DNA from: Stemphylium vesicarium
Lineage: Eukaryota > Ascomycota > Dothideomycetes > Pleosporales > Pleosporaceae
Assembly (NCBI GenBank): GCA_004380135.1
Contig: QXCR01000095.1
Span: 1-64,000, forward strand
Reading direction: 5' to 3'
DNA length: 64,000 nt
Part shown: piece after piece, positions 10,501 to 21,701 of the stretch
How positions within the stretch are numbered: the stretch's first letter is position 1
How the letters are laid out: each line of letters starts with the position of its first letter
The notes under the pieces: model-generated
What the model was told of the DNA's origin: nothing
Seen by the model: only the letters and a program-made list of their open reading frames with translations
Database searches by the model: none
Program-made: the position numbers and the translations under genes

Positions 10501-12389
10501 ATGCCTGCTTTCTCCCGTTTAGCCGTAGCTGTCCAGCTCGTGGCTGTCTTCTTATCACCTGTTCTTGGTGCTGCTGCCAACAAGCCTTATGACTATGTCA
10601 TTGTCGGCGGTGGTGTTACCGGTCTCATTGTAGCCAACCGTATCACCGAGGACAAGAGCAGTATGTATTCTTTAATCATGCGAGGAACCATCACTAACGT
10701 GGCACAGAGACTGTTCTAGTCATCGAGGCTGGTGACAATGTCGACACCCCTGCCACCAAAATCCCATACAAGGCCAACGACCTAACCTCGGCCAACGGTC
10801 TGATCTGGGAGGACATCAACTCTCTGCCTGAGCCAGGCCTTGGCAACAGCTCTTATGCGGTTATCATCGCCAAGGTTCTAGGCGGTGGCTCAGTCATCAA
10901 TGGCATGGTCTACGACCGTGGTTCAGCTGCCGACTACGATGCGTGGGAGGCTCTTGGAAACAAGGGCTGGGGATGGAGTGGAATGGAGCCTTACTTCATC
11001 AAGGGCACAACATTCCAACCTCCTACCGCCGATGTTGTCAAAGACTTCAACGTCACCTGGGACCCCTCCACCTACGGTGAGGGACCTCTTGCCGTCTCCA
11101 TCACCTCCAACCAGTACGAGGACATCAAGGACTACTGGGCGGCGTGGAAGGCTAGCGGTGTCTACATTCCCGAGGATGGAAACGCGGGTGAGGCGTACGG
11201 TCCTTCATGGTATGCCAACACCATGGATGCGACAACTGGACGTCGTGCCCACGCTCGTTACGCATACTACGACCCCATCCAGTCGCGCACCAACTTGCAC
11301 ATCCTCACCGGCGCCACTGCCAACAAGATTGTCTTCGATGACAAGAAGAAGGCCATGGCTACCGGTGTCGAGGTCACTGACAAGACTGGCAAGAGCACGA
11401 CCTTCTACGCCAAGAAGGAGGTTGTCCTTGCTGCCGGTGCCATTCAGACCCCCAAGCTCCTACAGCTGAGTGGTGTTGGCCCCAAGGCAGTCTTGGAAGC
11501 TGCCGGCATCGAGACCAAGGTCGAGCTTGACGCTGTAGGTTCTAACTTCCAGGACCATCCCTACGCCACCGTTATCTTCAACACGACTTCCAACTACTTC
11601 CCCAACTCCAACTCGCTCACTACCAATGCCACATTCAACGCCTCTGCATGGGAGGAGTACGAGGAGCACAAGACTGGTCCTTACACGTACGCTCGCGGCA
11701 ACGCTCTCGCCTTTATCTCGCTGCCTGATATGACCAACGACACTCAATCGCTCATCAGCACCCTGACCAGCCAGACGGCCACCGACTACCTCCCCAGCAT
11801 CTATAAGAACAACAAGAAGCTCGCCAAGGGATTCGCCAAGCAGCGCGAAGTCATTGCCGACATCTTCAGCCGCCGCGACGCAGCCGTGGCCGAGTTCCCC
11901 GTGCCTGCCGACGGCAGCTACGGTCTTGTCGGCGTGGAGAAGCCGCTCTCGCGCGGCACTGTGTATATCAACCCCAAGAACCCCAACGGGCCCCCCAACG
12001 TCATCTACAATGCGTTCGTGAACCCCATCGACCGCATGATCATGGGTGTTGGACTCCGTTTCTTCCGCACCATCTGGGCGCGTCCCGAGCTCGCCAGCCA
12101 CAAGATCTCCGAGACTGTGCCTGGCTCCCAGTACACGACCGATGAAGAGATCTACAGCTCCCTTCTCGCTCAGGCTATGCTGTCGCCTACCCTTGCCCAC
12201 CCTTCGGGCTCGTGCCCCATGATGGCGGAGAAGGATGGTGGTTGTGTTAGCGATAAGTTGCTCGTGTATGGCACGCAGCATCTGTCTATTGTTGATGCTT
12301 CCATCATTCCCATCATTCCGTCGTGCCATCTTCAGGCTACCATGTACGGTATTGGTGAGAAGGCCGCCGACATCATCAAGTCGAGGTAG
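10501..12389 (+). CDS. Secreted GMC oxidoreductase (glucose oxidase / aryl-alcohol oxidase type)
   Basis: Exons 10501-10660 and 10708-12389 give 613 residues, the usual size for secreted fungal GMC flavoenzymes, which oxidise sugars or alcohols and often reduce O2 to H2O2. A signal peptide (LAVAVQLVAVFLSPVLGAAA) precedes the FAD-binding GGGVTGLIVANRI motif. The intron (47 nt, GTATGT...ACAG) lies right after it and leads into TVLVIEAGD. Both GMC signatures are visible: VLGGGSVINGMVYDRG and GAIQTPKLLQLSGVG. The C-terminal catalytic pair is present: the His in AHPSGSCPM and the His in SCHLQATMYG. Several NxS/T sites suggest N-glycosylation. Codon use is strongly C-ending, suggesting good expression. 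Substrate is not predictable. A long antisense frame over this gene is only a mirror of the codon bias. Confidence 0.93.
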
Positions 12390-13069
12390 AGAGGCGTTGG
12401 GTAGATGATTGGTGTGGAAAAATACTTCTTTGTACATATTTATTATACTTTAATGTATCTAGTGACTTGCCTGTATGCGCCATGAGCCAATGCTAGGTGA
12501 GGTAGCTTATCATGATTTTCTCGTTGAATTGCACCGATGCGCCTCCGTGATGGGACCGATGCTAATGGTGGAGTTTCAATCCTAACGACCCCACCGTCCA
12601 CGAAGACGCTGCGAAGCCCTTGTATTTGGCTTGGAGAAGTGCACTGACGAGATTCCGATCTAGCTCTGTTGCTCGTATGGTTGCGTTCGCGAGCCAGACC
12701 GCGTCGTCCGGTCCGAATTGCGTGACGAATCCCGGCAGCAGTATCCGAAGCTCGAACAGAGCGCACACGGCGCGGATGTCGTATGCGTCAGCAAGGCTGA
12801 ACGATATGCGCGTGTAAGCTTTTCCTTCCAAACGTAAACTTTACCATGATCAAGCTCCCGCCCGCCCACGCCGATGGTAGCGTTCGGCCGCAGCTGCAGC
12901 TGTGGGACCCCCCACTACAAGTAGTGCCCCTCCAACTATGGTTGCGTCACCGGGCTGACATTGACAAAAGTTGCCATTGTACCTTTGCCGTATGCGCCAA
13001 CCCGCTCCATCCCCTCCATCATAACCCTACACGGCGAAAAAGGCCTCGGTAGGTATCCGCAGCGCCACC
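12390..13069. other. Intergenic, 680 nt, promoter of the Dom34 gene
   Basis: Holds the GMC gene 3' end and the Dom34 promoter. A leftward 89-codon frame (12831-12562) is open, but nothing in it is recognisable. Confidence 0.5.
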
Positions 13070-14299
13070 ATGAAGCTACTCAAGAGCCAAATCGAGCACA
13101 AGACGGGCGCCGGCTTCGCCACGCTGCTACCAGAAGAGCCCGAAGACATGTGGCACGCCTTCAACCTGATTCAAGAAAACGACCTAATCCGGGCCAAAGC
13201 CGTGCGGCGCGTATCCAAAACCTCGGACGCGGGGTCGACGTCCTCGCAGCGCATCGCCCTCGACCTGACCATCACGGTGACATCGACCGACTTCGACATC
13301 GGCTCCGAACAACTGCACGTCTCGGGTCGTGTAGCCGTGGAAAACGAGCACGTGAAGCTAGGCCAGCACCACACTCTGGATCTCGAACTGAATCGCAAGT
13401 TCACATTAGAGAAGGCGGATGGCTGGGATAGCATTGCGCTGGAGCAGCTCAAGGAAGCGTGCGATGCGTCGAAGCGGGCCGAACTCTGGGCCGTAGTCAT
13501 GGGCGAGGGCATTGCAAACATCTGCATGATAACCGAGCACCAAACCATCTTACGCCAGAAAATCGAAGTCGCGGTGCCGAGGAAGCGTAAAGGGGGTGTA
13601 GACGGTCATTCCAAGGGCATGGAACGTTTCTTCTCAACCACGCTGGCTACCCTTCTCCGCCACCTCGATCTCCCAAACAACGCCCCCGCCGCCTCGCAGA
13701 CGGAGAAGACGCTGCCGCTTCTCCTCGCAAGTCCGGGATTCACGGCTACGGCTTTCCTGCAGTACATTAAAGCTGAAGCGACACGCACGACGCATAAACC
13801 CCTTCTGGCCCTCCTCCCTACGATTCTCATCGCCCATTCCTCGAGCGCACACACACACGCCCTGCACGAAGTCCTCTCCTCCCCCGCTATAACAAATAAA
13901 CTCTCCGACAAGAAATTCGCCCGCGAGACGGCCCTCATGGACAAGTTTGCAACGCTCATGCGCCTCGATGACGGCAGAGCGTGGTACGGGCCCCGCGAGG
14001 TGGAACGCGCCGTTGCCAAGGGCGCGGTTGGGCGCGGCGGCGGCGTGCTGCTGATTAACAATGCCCTGTTTCGTGCGCAGAATGTGAGGGAGAGGCGGCG
14101 CTGGGTCAAGCTTGTGGATCTGGTGAGGGATCAGGAGGGTGGCGAGGTGAGGGTGTTAAGTTCGCTGCATGAGAGTGGGAAGAGGCTGGAGGGATTGGGG
14201 GGTGTTGCGGCTATTTTGACGTTTCCGCTAGAGGATCTGGATGAGGAGGGGGAGGGGGGTGAAGGCGGCGGTGAGGAAGAGGGGGAGATGGTTATCTAG
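13070..14299 (+). CDS. dom34: Dom34/Pelota ribosome-rescue factor
   Basis: Dom34 (Pelota) is an eRF1-like protein that, with Hbs1, recognises stalled ribosomes and drives no-go and non-stop mRNA decay. The 409-residue, intronless frame starts with the family-typical MKLLKSQIE and EEPEDMWHAFNLI, followed by the Sm-like N-terminal domain (to about residue 130). The central domain contains WAVVMGEGIANICMI and a basic segment VPRKRKGG. The C-terminal eRF1-3 domain runs to about residue 390 (PREVERAVAKGAVG, then LFRAQNVRERRRWVKL). As expected for Pelota it lacks the GGQ hydrolysis motif. The tail is Glu/Gly-rich. Start: the ATG at 13070 in context CACCATGAAG. A housekeeping gene, useful as an anchor for synteny. 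Confidence 0.95.
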   Translation: MKLLKSQIEHKTGAGFATLLPEEPEDMWHAFNLIQENDLIRAKAVRRVSKTSDAGSTSSQRIALDLTITVTSTDFDIGSEQLHVSGRVAVENEHVKLGQHHTLDLELNRKFTLEKADGWDSIALEQLKEACDASKRAELWAVVMGEGIANICMITEHQTILRQKIEVAVPRKRKGGVDGHSKGMERFFSTTLATLLRHLDLPNNAPAASQTEKTLPLLLASPGFTATAFLQYIKAEATRTTHKPLLALLPTILIAHSSSAHTHALHEVLSSPAITNKLSDKKFARETALMDKFATLMRLDDGRAWYGPREVERAVAKGAVGRGGGVLLINNALFRAQNVRERRRWVKLVDLVRDQEGGEVRVLSSLHESGKRLEGLGGVAAILTFPLEDLDEEGEGGEGGGEEEGEMVI

Positions 14300-14444
14300 A
14301 GGAAGAGAGAAATAGATATTAGACAAGACGGAGGAAAAGTGGTTTTTCAATAGAGCGCAATATACCCCCCCTCCCCATCATAGACAGACATACACCACAA
14401 AACCAGCGCTCCCTTCCCCACTCAAAGACGGCTGAGCTCATAAT

Positions 14445-17400
14445 TCAAAACGAGCTATTCTGCAACGGAAACCCATCTAAATCACTACTACCCCCACCCC
14501 ACTCTTTGCCTACGTTCCAAAAATCCCCTCCATTACCAAAGGGCATGAAGTCGAGATTCATACCCCCATCACCAATACCACCACTGCTACCACCACCACC
14601 AGCCCCCATACCCTCGTCAAACGCACTCAACTCAGGAAAATGCGCATTCGCAAGCTGTGAGATCGGATCGTGCGGATCAAGATCCGCACCCATCCACTGC
14701 ACGGAATGGCGGGGATGCGAATGCGACGACGACAGCGTGGTTGTAGGGGTAGTAGATAGGGTTTGTGAGAGGTCTGGGGGCTCAGTCGTATTTCTATTAT
14801 TGTTGGTGGTGGTGGTGGTGGTGGTGGTGTTGTTCGAGAAAGGCGGCCAAGTCCCAATCTCAGACCGTGGAGTAACCATGACATAACCATCAAGTTGACT
14901 TTGCTCGTCAAAGTGATGCTTCGGCGGCGGTGGCGGTGCTCTGGCAGCTCCAGCCTGAGCGCCATTACCATGGTCCACAGTCATGCTCAGCGGCGTACTC
15001 GAGCTCATGGTGCGCGTCTTCCGGGTTCCGGTGCCGCCTCCTACGCGTGGTCTCGCATTGTTGCTAGAACTCATCTGCCGTTTCTTGGCCCACTGGTGCG
15101 CACCGTCGTTCATATCGTCGTGGAGGTCAACTGTGCTTCCCCTGCGTGCGGGAACGAGACTCGAGCGCGGTTTGTAGAGGTTGAAGGAGGTAGAGGAGGG
15201 GGGCTCGGGGCCGCCGCGCAGTTCGACCATGACGGCGCGCAGGACCGTGGACATGCGCTCTGCGGGCTGGTACGTAAGCGACATGTCTGATAAAGCGGCC
15301 GAGAGGCATTCGAGGTATTGCATGTTGTTGGCGCGCGAGGTGGGGTCTTTTATGAATGCTAGCGCCGCGACGAGAGCTGTTGCTGCTGTGCCCTGGATGT
15401 GTATTGTCAGCGACATTTGGATGGAAGGAGGGTGAGGGCAATGTTGCGCTTACTGCGTGTTGCATGCCCGTGATGAATATCTGCTTCGTGTCGAAGCGTT
15501 GCCGGTGCTGCCAGTATATTCTTGCTACCCTTATTGCATGTTTGGTACAAACGGTCCTACTCAAGGCGGAGAAGTGATCGTCGGGTCCATTTTCGCTGTT
15601 TGCTTGGTCTTCGTACAGAGCAAAGGGACGATGCAGTAATATCAGACTAGCGTGGTATTGCTGATGGAGCAAAAAGAAGCTGAAGGGCGCTGTTGCAATG
15701 TTGCTCGGCGTCCATCTCAATTGCTCTGGTAACCTCGCATACCAGCTGCTGAACTCGCGATCCAGAGCCGCCATTCGCATATACTGGTTCCGATCGACTG
15801 CTGTATGCGCGTCCGAAGTAGCCGCCTGAGAACGGTGCGGATCCATGTTTTCAGTTATCTTGCCGGCGAGCTCCATAAGGTCAAGAAGTGCCTCGTAAAT
15901 CATAGTTTCCATGCTCTTTTCCAGGCCAGCAGGACGGCAAGTACCAAGACGCTCGAATTGCTTGGTAAGGTTGTATATTTCCAGATCTGCAGACTTCATG
16001 GATGTCGGACGGCCTAGGAAGAGAGCCCAGTACTTGTCGTAGATTACGCACGCCCACAGTGTCATTTGTCGGATCTCGATCTCGCGTTCGGGAAGGCCAG
16101 AGAGGCGCGTGTCGAGGTGCAGGCTGAATCGTTATAAGTAAAACATTCAATAAGCTGCACTAACAATGGGGGGAACACATACCCTATGTCAAATGCAAGT
16201 CTCACAGCCATACCGCCGTACATCCAACCGACGTTATCCCGGCCAATACCGCATTCAAGGTCACCAAGCAACAGCAATGCGACAACACTCGGTATCCCGC
16301 CTGGTCTCTCTAGCTCGTGGTCGAGCATGTATTTGGCCTCGCGATGCAGCGTACTTTCCATACCAGGCATACTAATTCTCTTAATATCCAATCTCTCCTT
16401 GTTGGCAAATCGAAATCCCATGGCAAGGACGCAGACGTGCAGGAAGCCAGAATAGAACTGCGTACGACCCATGTCGCGATCCTCGTTGAAAGCTTCCTGA
16501 TGCAGTACATGGATGACAGGGTTGTAGCATTGCCAGAACAAGTCCATGAGATAGTCGTATGTTTCAAGCGGGAGTGAGCGGACGATCTTGTCGGCACGCC
16601 GGGCTTGCTCATTCGTTTCATGCGTCGTGTCGAAAGGATTTACCGATTCGGAATGCACGTGGCAATTTGTTGTAGGACCAAAGTAACGTAGACGCCCATT
16701 GAGCTGATCAAAAGAGAGGTGACCGCGTGTGGAGAGGAGGCGATTCACCATTCCATCCTTCTTCGGGGGAGGCAACATGGACGGCGAGCCAGCGCTCTCT
16801 GCGTCTCCAGTCGAAAAGTGTGGGCTGTTGGTGTTGAACTCATGGTGCTCGAACTCCGGGTATTCGTCTTGGGGGCTTCGTTGGCTTCCAGGGCTAGAGT
16901 TATCGTTGTGGATAGTAGTGTGCTCAGTCGCCTTTTGGCTTGGAGAGGCACCCTCCTCGTTGTGAGGCGCATTGTGTCGCGTTTTGGGTGGGTGGTTTGC
17001 TGGCGGTAACTCCTCGCCTCGTTCCTTCAGCATGGTCTCCAGCATTGCTACGCGATCAGTGAGGGAACACATATATGCTCTCGAGATGGGCCTGATGACT
17101 GTCAATCTCTACCTATGCGTCGTTTGTGCAATACACGCACCTCCGGCGTTCGTCGTCGTTCTTGATGACGCATTCCACACCTGATCGTTTACACTGGGTG
17201 CACTGTTTGTCTCCTGGAGGTACTACACACTGCGACTTGATCAGAAATGCTGTCTCTCATTCGATAGAAAGAGCATCATACTCGAATGCGACGGTCTCGG
17301 CAAGAGGCGCATGCGACCGACGCTCTATGTCGCGGCTTCGAAGATTTCTCTTTCGATGAGCCCTTTTCGGACGTGCTCTGATCGTGCTTGCGATCTTGTA

Positions 17401-17476
17401 TAAGCTTCGCGTCTTGCGATTCCATCTGCTGCGCAGACGCTCTGTTCGCATTTGACGTCCTGGTTTCGCCCGCCAT
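14445..17476 (-). CDS. Zn2Cys6 transcription factor with fungal-specific regulatory domain
   Basis: Five exons (17476-17282, 17229-17141, 17091-16183, 16123-15454, 15392-14445) give a 936-residue regulator with every junction in frame. The zinc cluster, residues about 56-84, is CASCRDRRIRC plus CTQCKRSGVEC: six cysteines spaced 2-6-8-2-6. The first intron splits it just before the third cysteine. A short linker and coiled coil (LTDRVAMLETMLKERG) follow. The fungal-specific domain spans about residues 240-600 (ETYDYLMDLFWQCYNPVIH, later WACVIYDKYWALFLGRPTS). The C-terminal third is low-complexity: Ser/Thr/Pro, poly-Pro, a Thr run plus Asn run encoded by a GGT-type repeat, and Gly runs, likely activation sequence. 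It lies 1.3 kb from the BVMO/acyl-CoA synthetase block and could regulate it, but nothing in the sequence proves that. Confidence 0.9.
14803..14829. repeat. GGT trinucleotide run inside the Zn2Cys6 gene
   Basis: About eight consecutive GGT units on the plus strand (ACC codons on the coding strand) encode a threonine run next to an asparagine run. Likely length-variable between strains. Confidence 0.85.
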
Positions 17477-18772
17477 TTCCGTGTCTACTGTTTTTTCGAT
17501 ATCAGTTGGTCTGAATCCAATGGGCCCAGCGTTTAAGAGAGATGGCTGATCTGATGTACAGCACGACGGGTACGGTGGGAAGATTGCGGAGGATCAGCCG
17601 CAAGGGCGATACTCCAGACTAAATCCAAGCTTCAACCTACGTGAAGAGACCAAGACCCAGGCTAGGCTTAAACCCTTCCGCTAAATGTTTGGGGAACAGT
17701 GGGCGTTCGACTCTTGGAGGATTGGGCCCCACAATACCACTCTACTGGGCGGCTTTTGGTTGACTGGCGATTGACATCGCGTGCCTCAGGAGCTCTAATG
17801 CTCGTCGTAAACTGACATGTATCTAACGAGTTTCGATCTCGGTCTAACATGCTCGCAACGATGCGGGCGCTCGGCATGACGAATCAAAGTGCCCGACTGC
17901 CGTAAGCTTACCGAGTGCGGAATGCTCTGCTCCCTGATTGAGCTGCCGCAGGGATTGCTTCTTCCCCACGTCTTCGTTTACCGGCGTTGAGCCGGGCATA
18001 TCAGCGATCATTGCGGAGAATCCTACCATTTCGACGTAGGAGTGCGTTGACAGCCCCTTGGTTGGCAGGGTGCGTCGCATCGTCGTTGCGAGGGCGGAGG
18101 GTCACAGGGGCTTTTGGCGCATACTCCTCGCACCCAGCTCTAGATCTGGGGCGGCTCCGCCCTCGGACTTTGGCCCAATGACTGCTCGTGGCGGCCACGG
18201 CGTCGTATATCCGTCATGGTTCCAGGAAGTTTGCGAGTCGTGATGGAAAGAAACGAGGGCTCAGTCTAAGGCAACATGAGTCGAAAGAAGGTTGAGATGA
18301 GCGGGGAGTGGGCTCGTGATTGGATGGTGGCGGAGTCTCGGAGCTAGTAACCATCGCGGCCTTCATTCGCGTGGCGGTTTAGTGGCAGACTAGGAAGCTA
18401 GCATCCGAGTTATGCAGCTTTTAAGGCCCGCCATCACCAGTACCACGGGATGCGCATCTGAGCGTTCAACGGAAATCGACGTTTACCGTGCGCATTGGAG
18501 CGAGAGCTGGCAGAACAATCTGGGTACTCTTCGGCCCTGCATCGACAGCATCACTCATCCCATACGCAGGGACTGTAAGATCCTGTACCGATCAAGATCA
18601 TAATCGAATAGATCACTTTCGAATTTTTTGTTCAGATTACTAGGTGAACCCGGTTAAACAACAAAATCGACTAGAAATACCCTCCAACCCCGCCTGCCAT
18701 GATCCCGACCACACAGAAAATAACCCGCGAATCCAGAACACCCCCCCACTCGTGTTAAAGCACTTGAAGCGC
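17477..18772. other. Intergenic, 1.3 kb, between the regulator and BVMO-1
   Basis: Contains the Zn2Cys6 gene promoter and the 3' flank of BVMO-1. Only short frames (up to 78 codons) occur, none recognisable. Confidence 0.5.
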
Positions 18773-20836
18773 TTAGTCTACATCCCATTCATGATCCCAG
18801 TTGCGAATATACGGGCTAAGTCCTTGCAAGTCCCTCGTAGCCGTCGCTTTCACATCTCCATTACCTAGATAGGCAAAACGATTTTTGTATCTGTACACAT
18901 AGTCGTAGTCTTCCCAGCGCGGGGTCTTGATCGATTTCAAGAAGTGGATTGTCTACATTACGCCAGTCAGCTAGTGGTCTCGGATGTAGACAGTTCGATG
19001 CGGGGTATGCATGGGGAAGCGAGACGCTATGATGAGAAGGGAGCGGAAGCCAGAAGCCGTGATGGAAAGGATGCGATGTGCCAAGGATGCGGTTCGTGAG
19101 CGTGGGGTGACAATAGAATCGTACTTACTGCGCCTGGCCACAAGTATATCCTGTTCTTGATCTGACCATTCTTGAACCAGCTTCTGCACTCTTCCTGCCA
19201 AACTGTGCTCTTGTGGAATTCATCGAAATGCGCGTAGATCTCATCTAGCGCATCCTGCTTCACACTCATGGCTTTGATGCCCTCACTCTGCATCTTCTTC
19301 ATGCACTTGATGCTGTACTCCACCGTCGTCTCGATACTCGGGAGAAGCGTGCCATTACTCCACGTTGCACCCGGCCCTACAATAGTGTAGTAGTTCGGAA
19401 AGCGAGGCGCGGAAACGCCCATGTAGAGGTTTGGGCCGGTCGTCCAATCTTCCTTGATCGAAACGTTGGAGCCGTTGCGAACAGTGAAGGCAGGTTGGAA
19501 CGCAACTTGGAAACCGGTCGCGCATACGATGGCGTCCAACTTGTGAACCTTCCCGTCGACGGTCTTGATGCCCCCAGGAACTACACGCTCAATGCCGTCG
19601 AAGACTGGCGATACGTTATCTTGGACAAGAGCCTCGAGAAAGCCATCGCCTGGTGAGATACGCCGGCAACCGACCGACCATTTGGGTATGATGAACTCTT
19701 TCAGCTTGTCGTGGCCTGGGCCCATTCTCCTGTGCATTTCCTTGGTAATGACGTCCTTGAATTGGTTCTGTAGCTCAGAGTTCTGCTGATACATGCCGAA
19801 CAAGCTGTTGATTTCAGCCTCAATCTTCTTCCTGAACTCTAGGTGATATTCTGGGTCGTTCTTGAACTTTTTAATATCTGCTTCAGTGAATGTGTACTGT
19901 CGCTGACCTGGATCGATATCTTGGCCTTTTTGGAGGTCATCATTGAGAGCGCCGGCGCCGAATGGTGGGGATATCCATGTTGGACTTCTCATGTAAACCT
20001 CCAGCTATAGCGTAAAGACCCCAGGTTAGTATTTACTACAGATCGGCCGGGGGCGGCTGGAATGTACCTGTTTTACGACCTTCTGTAGTGAAGGTACAAT
20101 TTGGACACTTGTCGAGCCAACGCCGATGACGGCCGCGGTGATGTTGTTGAAATCTACACTGTGGTCCCAGCATGCGGAATGTAGGATCGGTCCCTTGAAG
20201 TCGTGTAGTCCCTCAATATCGGGCCATTTCCAATTGTTCAAAATGCCTACCATAGGTTAACTCCGCTTGATGAGCATAGTCGCGATACGTACCGGATCCG
20301 TTGACCAAAACATGCGCCCAGTCCTTCCTCATCGACCCTGTCTTTGGATTTCTGATCGTAAGGATATAGCATCCATCTGCGTCACTCCAGTTCGCCTCCT
20401 CAATCTTGCTGTTGAGCTGCATGTACTTCTTGCTTCCATGTCTTTCTGCAAAGTTCTCAAAGTAGCCCTGAATCTCCCTCCCCGATGCGAAAAAAGTCGA
20501 CCAGTCAGGCTTTGGGTCCCATGTGAAATTGTAATCATGTGATGGTATGTCGCACGCGACTCCTGGATACGTATTCTCGTACCAAGTTCCACCGAATTGC
20601 GCATTCTTCTCAAAGAGGGTCAATTCCCAGGAACCCGGCTCCAACATCTTCTCCATCTTGTATGCTAGGCAAAGCCCCGAGGCGCCGGCGCCCACACATG
20701 CTACTCGTAGTTTGGCAGGCTTTGAATGGTATTGGTCCAGGATCTTATAAGGGCCGTCAACGTGTGACGGTGGATAATCGTAGTTGTGCCCATAGCCATT
20801 GGTGTTGAGCCCATTCGGCATCTCTGAACCTCCCAT
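18773..20836 (-). CDS. Class B flavin monooxygenase, Baeyer-Villiger type (BVMO-1)
   Basis: Four exons (20836-20293, 20246-20068, 20004-19129, 18952-18773) give 592 residues, all phases closing. The enzyme class uses FAD, NADPH and O2 to turn ketones into esters or lactones. Motifs in order: FAD-site ACVGAGASGLCLAYKME, the GTWYENTYPG segment, the class signature FKGPILHSACWD (FxGxxxHxxxW[PD]), the NADPH-site VIGVGSTSVQIVP, and DAIVCATGFQ. The final 60-codon exon (IHFLKSIKTPRWEDYDYVY) is separated by a 176-nt intron and matches the usual C-terminus of this family. The frame is open beyond the ATG at 20836 (a GTG further up cannot be the start in a fungus); an ATG at 20818 is the alternative. 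It heads the metabolic block that continues rightwards. Substrate unknown. Confidence 0.9.
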
Positions 20837-21701
20837 CGTTGCGGCCGCGGACACTGCTGGCTGCCTTCGGAACGACTCCCTATGCGTTATACGCTATGTC
20901 TAACAATTGTGGAGGAAGGAAAGGATAGCGCAAGCAAGATGGCCTAGGCTGCAGACTTGTAAATAGCAAAAGACGATCAAGAAATGTTTTGTTGTCAGCA
21001 CACGAAAGAAAGTGATAGCTGCCACACTATGTCACGGCGATCTGTAATCTCTCTAGTGTTTAACCGCTCTCCGGGTGTCTTCATACATTGTACACCCTCA
21101 GAGCTCACCTCCTCGCACGCCGGTTGGTGCATGCCATGCGGGACAGCTTAGGCCCGTCTTGTTGGCTCTGACACCGGCATACACGGTACTTGAGACCACA
21201 TTTTTTGGCTGCGCCGATGATTTCGCGATGCATCTTTAGCCGAGAGCGTGTGGCTGCATAGCCTTGAGGTCCAGGTTGTGCGTCTGCTGAGGGGTTGCGG
21301 ATGAAGATATGCGGGGTTGTTCCGAGTTTGTATCAACTGCCCAGCCGACATCACCGCACTAACATCTTTAGCGCTGAACGGGACGGGGATACTCGGTAAG
21401 AATGAGGACGTCGTGAAGGCGAAATGCGCTAGAAATATTGACTCATACATTATGAGAGCCTGCGTTGCGTCAATAGATGTGAAGAAAATAATTGAGCATG
21501 GGTGCTGCGGTACGTGTAGTCCGGAGACCGGGGTGCATTTTGAGGATCAGAAAATGGTCACGTGCGTGTCAGGTAGCCTCGACGTAGGAGGCCATGATTA
21601 CTACTGAATGCGTGGCCGAAAAGTTGTACGGTTCAACGTTTATCATAATGTTTGCAATACCAAGATACTCCTTCGCCTCAGAGTCACTTTGACACGACAA
21701 C
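20837..21701. other. Intergenic, 865 nt, BVMO-1 promoter side
   Basis: Holds the BVMO-1 promoter and the 3' end of the acyl-CoA synthetase. Short frames only; nothing recognisable. Confidence 0.5.

Noticed and set aside
11460..12437. 325-codon antisense frame over the GMC oxidoreductase
   Set aside because: Its length is explained by the strong C-ending codon bias of the real gene; the translation is low in hydrophobic order and unlike any family.
12562..12831. 89-codon leftward frame upstream of Dom34
   Set aside because: No homology recognised, no clear promoter or partner exon; too short to support alone.
20836..20854. Upstream start for BVMO-1 at 20854
   Set aside because: The codon there is not ATG (GTG), so the first usable start is the ATG at 20836.
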